Source: Bolinopsis microptera
Taxonomy: Eukaryota; Ctenophora; Tentaculata; Lobata; Bolinopsidae
Assembly: GCF_026151205.1 (NCBI RefSeq)
Contig: NC_087076.1
Location: forward strand, 2,689,902-2,753,901
DNA: 64,000 nt
Direction of reading: 5' to 3'
The translations under genes were made by a program, and so were the position numbers. Below the pieces are notes generated by a model that saw nothing but the letters and a program-made list of their open reading frames with translations, did not search any database and was not told where the DNA came from. Below, in pieces: positions 49,901-61,900 of this stretch (positions within the stretch are counted from its first letter, which is position 1; each line of letters opens with the position of its first letter).

Positions 49901-52900
49901 GTGGAATATCGCTGGTGAGATCCTCATAATCATTCGAATTTTTGATTACCATTTCGTCTAATCTTCTGAGATGCATTTTAATCAGTACTACTGTCATTTG
50001 AGAAGTTTTAGAAATGTTACCTATTTTTTTACACCATCAGGTTTACCTGTGGATACCTTCTCTACGGATAACGGAATTATCGTGGATAACACCTCGAGAT
50101 GGCCCCTGTGTATTGACCCCCAGGGTCAAGCAAATAAATGGATCAAGAACCTCGAGAAAGCGAACCAGCTCAAAGTTATCAAACTTTCGGATCCGAATTA
50201 TGTGAGAACATTAGAGAACAGTATCCAGTTTGGTCACCCTGTGCTACTGGAAAATGTCTTCGAAGAGTTAGATCCTATTCTGGAGCCAGTTCTACTGAAA
50301 ACTATCTTCAGGTATGCAGCGTCACAAATAAAACCATTTAAGACAAATAAATATAGAATATTTTAAATTCTTGTGTCCATTGTCAAAATAGTTTACGATA
50401 AACGGAACATTCCTCCAAAAGTTTGCATTTATATTTAGAGTTCTTATTGAAAATAATTTCAGACAAGCAGGTGTTGACTTAATAAGGCTGGGAGAAAACT
50501 CTATTGAATACTCTCATGACTTCAAGTTCTACATCACCACCAAACTAAGAAATCCTCATTATCTGCCCGAAGTTTCCGTCAAGGTAGGTTGTCTATTTTA
50601 TAAGATTTATAGAGAAGCGAGACAGTCTCATACAACAACGAATTTTAAAATTTCTTCTAAATCTCAAACCGTTTAAAAGTTTAGGTTGATGATGTTTAAT
50701 TCATGATTACCATCCGTAAATTCATAACTCAGACGTTTTGATAGACATAAAACTAACTTCAGGTAACATTACTAAACTTCATGATCACGCCCATTGGTCT
50801 ACAAGACCAGCTCTTGTCAATAGTGGCAGCAAAAGAGAAGCCTGAGCTGGAGGAGAAAAAGAACCAGCTGATTATTGAGGGAGCTGCTAGCAAGAAACAG
50901 CTGAAAGAGATTGAGGATAAGATTCTGGAGGTGTTATCCAGTTCTCAGGGTAATATTTTGGAGGACGAGACTGCTATTCAGGTCAGAGAAATATTCGCTA
51001 TCTTTAATTAATCATATTATTTGCCTAAAGCTCACTTTCCTATTACGGTGCCACTATTCCATTGACCTGGGTTTAAAGGAAGAGAGATTACAAAATGTTT
51101 TTCATTCAGAAGAAAAGGTAGGTTTACTCGCAGTCGTATCAGTTACCCACGATAACCTAACACACTCGACTCTCAGGTATTATCGTCCAGTAAGATACTG
51201 TCCAAGGAAATCTCTGAGAAACAGGAAGTGGCAAACAAGACCGAGGAGGAAATTGACGCCACTCGAAATGGTGAGGATACTTTTATTTATATATATATTG
51301 ATCTGTGGTCGACTGTGAACTTTCACTTCTATTCGCTGATGGATGACTCTTAACGTTAATACTTAATAAGTCCTAACTACGGATTGCAATTTGCAAACTA
51401 TAAGCAATTTCCAGAACTTCTAATAAATTGCTCATTAATTTCAGGTTACAAACCAGTAGCGGCCCACTCTTCCATCCTCTTCTTCACAATCAGTGACCTC
51501 GCCAGTATAGACCCCATGTACCAATACAGTTTGGTCTGGTTCATCAACCTCTACATAGTCAGTATAGAGGACTCAGACAAGAGCAACGACCTGGACGAGA
51601 GAATAGAGAACCTGAACAATCACTTCACTTACTCAATCTACAGGAATGTTTGCAGATCACTCTTCGAGAAGGACAAGCTTCTCTTCTCCCTGATTCTCTG
51701 CATTGGTATCCTGAAGGGTAAAGACAAGGTCGATGATACGGAGTGGAGATTCCTGTTGACGGGGGGTGTAGCTCTAGATAACCCCATCCCTAATCCAGCT
51801 GAAGAGTGGTTGCAGGACAAGGCGTGGGGTGAGATTGTGAGAACACAGGAGTTCCCTGCGCTCAAAGATTTGTATAAGCATGTGATTGAGAATCCTGATA
51901 AGTGGAAGGAGGTATATGATAACCCTCAACCACACGAAATGGCATTGCCGGATCCGTGGCACTTGTCATTGAGCCCAATGCAGAAGCTGATCCTGCTGAG
52001 ATGTCTGCGACCTGACAAGATAGTTCCAGGTGTACAAGACTTCATCGTGGAGCACATCGGGCGATCCTACATTGAGCCACCTACCTTTGACTTGGCTGGC
52101 AGTTTTAATGACTCCAACTCTTGCAGTCCGCTTATTTTTGTTCTGTCTCCAGGAGCTGATCCTATGTCTGCTCTGATGAAGTTCGCTGATGATGAAAGTA
52201 TGGGTGGTGATAAACTTGAGACTATTTCACTGGGTCAGGGACAAGGACCAATCGCTGCAAAAATGATCAACAAAGCGATCCAGCGTGGAACCTGGGTCGT
52301 CTTACAAAACTGCCATTTAGCTGAATCCTGGCTCCCTTCTTTGGAAAAGATCACCGAGGAGACTATCGTCCCTGAGAGGACTCACAAATCATTCAGGCTG
52401 TGGTTAACCAGTTACCCCAGTCCTAAATTCCCTGTTACTATTCTGCAAAACGGTGTTAAAATGACTAACGAGCCTCCTAAGGGATTAAGAGCTAATCTTC
52501 TCAGATCTTACCTAAATGATCCTATGTCTGATCCGGCCTTCTTTAATGGCTGCACTAATGGACATGCATTCCACAAGCTTCTCTTCTCGCTCTGCTTCTT
52601 CCATGCTATAGTCCAGGAGAGAAGGAAGTTTGGACCTCTCGGATGGAACATCCCTTATGAGTTCAACGAGTCCGATCTGAGAATCAGTGTGAAGCAACTC
52701 CAGATGTTCCTGAATGAATATAATGAAGTTCCCTATAAAGCACTGGCGTATCTGACAGGTGAGTGTAACTACGGTGGCAGAGTGACGGATGATAAAGACA
52801 GGCGGCTCCTTATATCTGTCATGGACCGGTTTTACACGCCCGATGTGGTTAACGATGATTCCTTTACTTTCTCACCCAGTGGTGATTACTATGCTCCTGT

Positions 52901-55900
52901 TGACGGTCAGTATGAGAGCTATCTGGAATACATCAGATCTCTGCCTCTCATACCCAACCCTGAGGTATTCGGACTTCATGCGAATGCTGATATCACCAAG
53001 GACCAACAAGAAACAAACAATCTGTTTGATTCTATCCTGATCACTCTCCCAAGACAAGCGTCTGGAGTAGGGAAGTCTCCACAAGACGTTATCACCGCCC
53101 TTGCTAACGATATATTGAGTAAAATGCCGAAAGAGTTTGACGAGGAGAAGGCGATGAAGAAGTATCCTGTGGTGTATGCAGAGAGTATGAATACAGTGCT
53201 GTTACAGGAGTTAAAAAGATTTAACACTCTCATCGTTGTCGTGAGAAAGTCTCTTGTTGACATTGGTAAAGCTATAAAGGTCAGTAAATTATTTATTGGG
53301 ACGTTTCTCTTGCTTAGTTACATCTTGTTCAATTGTCATCAAACAGTGTATGTAGTATTAACAGTTTTGTAAATTCCCAGGGGCTAGTGGTGATGAGTCA
53401 GGAACTGGAGGCTATGTTCGCGTCAATGTTGGTCGGCAAAGTGCCAGATTTATGGGATGCTAAATCCTATCCGTCTCTCAAACCATTGGGAAGCTACATT
53501 CTTGATCTAGTGGCTAGACTCAAGTTCTTCCAGGTTTGCTCCATTTCCTTTAATTTATGTTAGATAATGTATTGTATTTCCTTCTCAAAGAACAATAATA
53601 ATTGAATGTACATTGATAGATGCATCTATCGATCAATCAAAATAAATGTTGTTATCGAGCCACGCTGGTGCAATAACGTAGTATGATAAAATCCTGTAGA
53701 AAAGCAGGCAAATACTGTATGGTCACACTATACATTACATTCAAATTGCCCCACCCTGTTTTTATTTCTGAAAACTTAAAACTGCTGTCCTTGAAAAACT
53801 GAACAATGAACCATGAATCGTTTCCCTACAGCTCGTTGAGAAAAGTTCAGCCATATGAATTCAACTATCTGACATGTCTTTATTATATTTGGGAAAAAAA
53901 ATCGTCGGATATCATCTTCAAGGTTTCTTTTTTTTGTCGTTGATGCCCCGTCGTTTTGTCCTCATGTGTTTCCGTTTTTCCATACTTCCGGCTGAACCGG
54001 GGCTCCCGACTCCGTCACTATTCCTGAGAGATTCCACTGGGACTCCCATTCTTGCGGCCTTCTTTACCTCCCACTCTCTGTGTTTTTGTAGAGCTGCTTG
54101 TTTCTTTGCCCCTGCTAGTTCTGCTAGTGAGTTGTATTGGGGCGGCGGTGCGTTCCTCACCGTTCCCGCTCCATTTACCGCCTGTTCACCTCTGGGTACA
54201 CTGTTCCCCTGAATGACTAGATATTACCATCAACTCAAACACAGCCAGTTGCAAACACGTGGAGTAAAAGTGCTGATTTCGAGAACAATTAAGAAAGCTG
54301 AACATCGCTGACATATTGATATCCTGATCGAAACAGAAAATGTGCTCAGAAAGTGAGAATATCTGAAGACCTTTGCAGTTCCACCAGACTCACGTTATAT
54401 ATGAGGTCGACTACCAAGGACTCAAGGGAGCTCGTAGATAACAAAGTGCTCAAAAGTGAGGATATCTAAAGTGCTCAGAAAGTGAGGATATCTAAAGTGC
54501 TCAGAAAGTGAGGATATGTTAATTGCTCTGAAAGTGAGGATATCTAAAGTGCTCAGAAAGTGAGTATATGTTAATTGCTCTGAAAGTGAGGATATCTAAA
54601 GTGCTCAGAAAGTGAGGATATGTTAATTGCTCTGAAAGTGAGGATATCTAAAGTGCCCAGAAAGTGAGGATATCTAAAGTGCTCCGAAAGTGAGGATATC
54701 TAAAGTGCTCAGAAAGTGAGGATATCTAAATTGCTCTGAAAGTGAGAATATCTAAAGTGCTCTGAAAGTGAGAATATTTAAGCTATCTTACGAAATTTCC
54801 CAGCTCATTCTCTGCTGTCACTACCTCAGGTCCTTGGTAGTCGACCTCGTAGATAACGTGAGTTTGGTCGAACTGTAGAGGTCTCGTCTTTATCAGATAT
54901 TCTACCTCTGACTTTCTTTTTTGATCTTCCGGATTTATGCAACCTTTCTTCTCTGCCTGAGAATGGTCGGCATATGGCATATGCACTGGAAAGCCCTGAA
55001 CTTGGTACTGTTGAGTAACCTGGCCTGGTTTAGGTAAATTGATTTAAAATAGAATGAGATTCAAATTGTTAACTTGGGAAATTTGTTACCTCCGATTTTC
55101 TATGTTCCTCTTTCTTGAATAGCGCTAACAGTGTATCATCAGCAATCTTCTTCCTTTGAGGTATGTAAGGTTCCTCCTCTAATGCGGACTCCGCTCCAGA
55201 GTTTCCACTGTTGTTAATTTAATCAGAATAATCAACTAACGAGGACTAAAAAGGAAATAAAACCTTCTGAACTTTCTAGCAAGATTTAATCTACCTTAGT
55301 TCCCAAAAATATGTGTGCCAAAACTTTGGGCTCAATAAATTTGAATACCAAAAATTTTTGCAGGAGATTTGAACTTGTTTATTTGCCATTAATTTGAATG
55401 CGATGAATTTGGGAGAGAGACCCGCCCAAATTTTTTGTCGCTCAAATTTTTGGGAACTAAGGTACTACTTAGTGTATAATACACTAATATTTTAAGACTT
55501 TTCACTATTTACCTGTCTGCTGAATTTTCTTCAGCTTTTTCGATAAGGAATTTGGCAGCGTTTCCAAAAACTTCAGAGTCTTTGTTTTCTTCCAAAAACT
55601 GCATAAACCTATCAGTAAAATTGTCCAATATTCCTACTGAATCTGCACTGCTTTTCCTCTGTGAACAGAAAGTTAGATAATGCCTGTTTTAAGTACAATA
55701 ACGACTATTTCGTATTCCTTCATGTGCCATTGAGCGTGCGCTCTTTAAAGTTTTGATATTGATTGTATACTAGTCGAAGTCAAATTCAGTTTAGATAGAA
55801 AAAGATTTATCAAACTCTCATAGTCATATAATTGGCCAGTGCACAGTGCACACCAAACAAATCACACACTCCACACGAAAAATCTTTCAAACTCGCTCAA

Positions 55901-58900
55901 CTCCAAATAAGGAGACTCGTGATTGTCCTATTTGGTCCGCCTCGTATACGAACGTAACAAAATCTAATGGTCCCCATACCCTCGAAATTAGTCCGACATC
56001 CTCGTCAGAAAAGAAGCTCTCCTCATCACTACCGCTGCTGCTCAGTTCCCAGTCGGGGTCCAGGATTTGAGAGTTGGGAGACGCCGGCACCGGGGCTGGC
56101 AGGGCTGGTAACAGAGACTCTGTGTCCTCGGCTCTCGGTCCAATCTCCTTCAATAGTTTGGCGTGAGGTGTCACAAGGCACGGCATGCAGCCGACTTCGC
56201 AGCCTGGGCTTCTGGGAAACTGACAGAAATTCACCGTCAGTCGAGCCTACTGGCGGACTGGCCGGTCTAACAAATATTGGTAGCTTCAAATGCTAGGTAG
56301 CTAGGTAAGGGGCCGGTAAATGTGGAGCTAAGAAAGGGACAGCAAGATTAGGTGCTTTTACTTACACTTCTGTCGTCTCCGTACAAGAACGGCTCCTCCT
56401 GGAACGCTGGGTGGGAGGGGCTCATCACTGGATGAGGGCGGACCAGAGGGCTGGGATGCCGGGGACTCAAGTGACCCAGTTGTTGGGAACAATTCCCAAG
56501 TTTGGGGCTAAGATTTGCGTTGATGGTTGCATTGACTGTCAAGGATACTTTGGTAACGGCCATCTTTTTATTAGCCTCAACCAAGCTTTGGTTGAGGCTG
56601 TGCCCGGGACCCTGGTACGTAATATCATTCCCATCTGTTTCTAACTTAGACACTTCTGTCCCTTTTACGACTTCTTTTCCTGATCGTTCCAGGCACTCGT
56701 AATTAGCCTTCTCTCTCTTGTACCTGTGCAGGGCAGTTTCAGGACAAGTCAGCTGATGAGTTTCTACTTCTAGGTTTTCGTCTGGAAATTTGGGCATTTC
56801 ATACTGTGGGGACTCAATGCGGTATCCGGAGACTGAGGAATCATCCGCTGAGTGGTCCTCTGGAGGGTAACCAATGTGAGGGGGCTTCTTGCCGGGGGCC
56901 AGGTGTAAGCCGGAGCCACTGCCAGAGTTGCTGGTGCCTGGAAATCTGTTTTGTATCGGCTGTATCATCGGACTGCACTCTGCGTCTGAAGGGGTATATC
57001 TTAGTCAACGAATATCGAAACAAACTTAAAGATAGTAAGCAATAATTAGACTTCTTAAATTATTAAGGCCACAGGGGGGGGGGTCCGAGGTCGATTTTGA
57101 GATTTTGAGATATGTTGTAGAGCTCGATCTAAATTTTCAAATGCTTTTGTCCTTACCGAAAACAAAGTTTCCTATTTGAAGATATCGCGCGTTGAATTTT
57201 GAGGTTTACCTGTAATTCTATTGTAAATGAAAACTTTAGATGAAATCGTGTTCAAAATCTATCTTCTTTTTCAGTTTAGTGTTCTTCAAGGTATTTTGAG
57301 TTTTTGTTATGTAACGATTTATGATATCTTGCTCCAAAGCTGAGATATGAGGTTAACCATGAGTGCGGGTAACAAAATTTAAAATGGTTAACCTCATAAA
57401 AAGAGTTAGGAGCAAAATTACAACAATCTTTACATAACAAACTTTTAAATTTATGTCAGGAACATAAGTTCCAAATTTGAGGTGAAATGGATAAAAACTC
57501 TAGGAGAAGATAGATTTTGAAGTCAAAAATTCGAGGTTTTCAGGAGAGGCAAAAAACTGTTTTTTATGTTATGTGATTTTTGAGTATTTTGCCTTTATTT
57601 GTATATTTTTCAAAGTTTAACTGCTGAAATAACACAAAAACAATAAAAACAAAGCTTATCGTAGTTTTCAGTTGTAATGGCATCAATATTTCTGCCCTCC
57701 ATTATCGATTTATCAAAAAAATGAGGTTAAATGAGAATTGGTTAACCTCATTTATTAAAAAAAGTAAAATAGCTACAGACAAATGAGTGGTGGCAAAGTA
57801 TCCACCACAAAAATATATATTGATTCAAAGCATAATGTTTTTTTGCATTTTTTGAAGCCTCGACCCCCCCCCCCCTGTGGCCTTAAGGAAAGTTAATAAG
57901 AATTTACGTTGTGATGGATGATATTCCAAACCATCGTCTGTACACAACACCCCACAAGGTACACAGCCTACTTTGTACAGATTCTTTCGTAACCATATAA
58001 CAATTGATTTCTGGTTCATTATTATTTAAACTGCTTCATTCGGCCTTCCAACGAGGACAAAAAAGCTTCAAATCAAAAACAAGCCCAATCGTTAAGTACT
58101 ATAGTAACCACCGTACATTCTTAAATGGATAACTCTGTCCACAAGCATAACTCATAAGGACCAATCGTAAGCTGAATCCTTAGTTAACTTTTCCAGCTTA
58201 TCAGTGAAACAGTTCCTAATGTACATTTGTTGCTACTACCAACCTAATATAACCACCTACCACAACTGTTTAATATTAACGATACACGGATATTGCTGAT
58301 AAGTGATATGTAATGAGCCTGTGTGGTGTATTGTTTCTAGACACTGTCTAGAAACAGTGCACGTGCAGGCTGCAGGCATGTTACCTATTGCTGCCCCCGC
58401 TCACCTGTCAGAGCATGCGCTTTGGGGTCCAATATTGGAACGAAGGGTGTTTCAGCCCCACCGACCACGTAGTTGGGGTTAGCTATCATTTGCTTGCTCT
58501 TTTTTACATCCTCGTTTGATTTCTTTCTGACAGGCTGTTCTTCTTTACTTTTCTGCACTTGCAATACCTTTTTGTTCAACTCTTGTATGAATAGCTGAGG
58601 TAATATAATTCAAATATTTCACTGTCGGCTTCAAACTACAGAAGACAGTAAATAAAGCTAAAGATAACACTAGAAATTGGTCATTAAACAGTTCAAACAA
58701 AACACAAATAACCTGAGCATTTACAGCACTCTTCATTTCCAGTTTCCAAGTTTTCGTCTTTCTGTCGAATTTGAGAGTTGCGGTGTCCTCCTCGTCCTCC
58801 AGCTTCGCATCATACTTCCGAGTTTTGTGTCCTATCTTCTTCATTGCATCCATCTTCCTTACTGCTTCCAGTTGGGGGGAGTTCTTTTTATGGCTCAGTG

Positions 58901-61900
58901 CCTTTGCTCCCAAGTTTGTGCCCTTTCTGGGCAAAGTATTGGGTTTTGAAGTGTCCGACGAGTCACTTGGTGGATTGCCAGAGTCTTGGGAAGTTTTCTT
59001 GGTTGCAGATTTAGGGTTCTGTGATGATGATCCTGTCGGTGGTTTTCTTCTTTCAGTCCCTTCCATTTCAGAGAAGATTTCCTTAACTAAATCTGGTAAA
59101 TACTTTTCATCTTCATTCTCCTCCTGTACATCCAGTTCAGTGGATCGTTTCAGGGTTTTATTGCTCCCAAACTTCTGAAATTTTGATAAGTCACAACGTT
59201 AACTAATAGTGATTTGCTCATTTGAATATTGGCGAGAAATCTTTTCTGTGGGACGGGAAAAAACAGAATTGACAGTAGATTAATTAATTGTCACTAACAT
59301 GAGTTCCAGTGACATCTAGACTTTCTCCGGACATACTACTCTCATGCTCCTTTATATACGAGAGTTTTTTAGCATTGTCCACGTATCTGTTGATTCCTGA
59401 GGGCATTGATAATATCAGTCATTCAAAGTGGGTAAAGTACAAGTGCATGGTGGCCTTATGATTAGATTGGGTTATTTCCACTTTTCTTAATTTGACAAAC
59501 ATAATACGTCAAAAAAGAGATGTACAAAGCAAAAAACTTACTGTTATTCCTTACGACCACTTGACCATGTTCGTTCTCAAAAAGTTGTTCATTAGAACTG
59601 GTGGGTGACATTCCTCGTTGTCTAGCTATGATTTTAGGACCATTTCTCCTATTCCTTGTGTCTCCTTGTGGAAGTCCTTGAGGAACTTTCCTGTTCGATA
59701 GAGTCGGAGAGTTCTTAATGGAACTGGCAGGAGATGAGGACAGAGGAGACGGCTGCAATTTAGCGTACGGTACCATTTCCGAGATGTGGGGGTACTTATC
59801 TTGGACCTTAGTTATGGAAAACGCTTCTTTTGAGTTTCCCTCACGAGTTTGTTTGGCTAGTTCATGGTACTCTTCTTTCCAGCCACCCTGGTTTGAGACG
59901 GCTAAAGGTGGTAAATTTACAAGATTGACTTTATTTTTAGAGAATCCCATTAAATCTGTTGGACCGGTCGTGTCAGGAATGCATCTGATGAAGTTCGGGT
60001 CGGTTTGTAATATTCGTCTCGTCTCGTTGGCTTTGGTTCCAGGCTCAAAGTAACCACTATTTTGCTTGTTGCCCACAATGTAACGACCAACCGGCATTTC
60101 ACTATAATGAACATGTTTTTGTTTCTGTTTGGCCGTTTCACTCGCATGATTCAACTGACCTACAGTTTGTCGAGCAGAACTTTGTTTCGTCACCTGACCT
60201 GAACCCAGAATAGCATGATTTATTCCCGGAGGCACGTGATCAAACTCCTGATTCACAACAGCAGCCGGATCCGGGAAGTGAAAGTATTGCCGAGAGTCGG
60301 TAGATTGAGTGGTATTTGTGGCGTGATTCATAACGGGAACAGGCGAAACCGCCGGCTGTCCTGTTGTAATATGAGGAATGGAGGAGTTGAGGACTGGAGG
60401 AGATAAGGTGACCATATTAGGAGTGAATACAGCAACAGGAGAAGGAGCTAGAAGTGGAGATATCTGCCTAGGTGAGAGTTGCCCCGCTCTGCTGAACTCA
60501 TCTTGGATACGCAACTGAACGAATTACCGGTGTCACTACGCTAATAGTTACAGCTGTACGCAGCATGCATGATAACCAAACCGTAAATCTTAATATTTTA
60601 CACTTGGCAGACCGATTATAATAATTGGAAATGGTTAACATGATCGCGGGAAGTGTAATTCTTAGTTTAACTGACCTGATTATGAAAGAGGTGATCGATG
60701 AGTCTCGGATTAATGTTCGGCTTCTTCAGATTTTTGTTGTTCTGTGGACTGTCATGTTGTTCACCATGGGGGTGGAAGAGGCGTAGGACATGTTGCTGTT
60801 AAGTAGTCCTGAATGTAAGATCTAGATAATTTATGTCATATTTTACACAAGTAATTGTCGACGTAATTATGCTGAGGATTATTATATGTTAAAAGATGGA
60901 TATAAAATCGTTTTGGACAAATCTACCTAAAAATAGAACATACAAAACGAGCTCATTACCTGACTGCTGAAAAGCTTGCATGTCATTAAATATCTTGATC
61001 ATGTGTTGGTTAATGGGGTGTCCGGGAGATGGAGTAATCTCACTTCCTCCAGACAGAGAGGAACTGTCTGGTTCCCGTCTTCTCCCTCTCCTGATCTTCC
61101 TTTTCTGTACTGTGCTCAGGGTCCGGGCCCTACTACTTATCAGGTACTCTGCTTCTGACATTTCAATAGCGAGACTCGAGGGTGAATCACTCCTCTCATT
61201 TCCGCTGCATTCCTGGTTCGGAACCTAAAGAGCAATTTGGAAAAGTTAAAGTTTTATATAATAAATATTATTTAATAAATATCAGATATACAGTCTGGCA
61301 AAAAGCAAGCACGTGTTAGATGAAAACTAATCATGTAAAGACATTTTATATTTGTAATTTCGGTTCATATTTTTCGTTTGGCCATTGATTTGCTGATTTA
61401 AATTTCTTAAATTTTCAGAACTGGATCACTAAAGGAATACCAAAAGTGTTTTGGATATCTGGATTCTATTTCACACAGTCCTTCTTAACAGGTAAATCGC
61501 ACTAAAAAAGTTGTTTCTGCTTGAAAAAATCATTCTTCACGAACTGTGTTGATCTGATCGTTTAGCTCAGAGTTTAACCAAGATTCAATTATATACCCAG
61601 AAGCAAAATCTAACCCTGAGCCAATTACAGGAGCAACACAGAACTTCGCAAGAAAGTACAAGATACCGATTGATCATCTCACATTCGACTTCGAGGTCAT
61701 GGAATCAGAGGAGACGATGGATGGCAAACCGGTAAATCTTTGTTCTGTTATCAGTCTTTAAAGCTGGACTGATAGAAGCAAGTTGATTGAGAAGAGGAAT
61801 AAATGCACGGAGTATGTTCGTGTTATAATCATGCATGAGATCGTGCAGGAGAAATTATTAATAAACCGTTTCTAAGTGTCCTAAACCGCTTGCCGCGTTC

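Noticed and set aside
56029-56296. Overlapping frames on both strands near 56.0-56.3 kb
   Set aside because: Only the frame with the acidic [13 protein letters not shown] stretch joins in phase to the neighbouring exons. The others are shadows.
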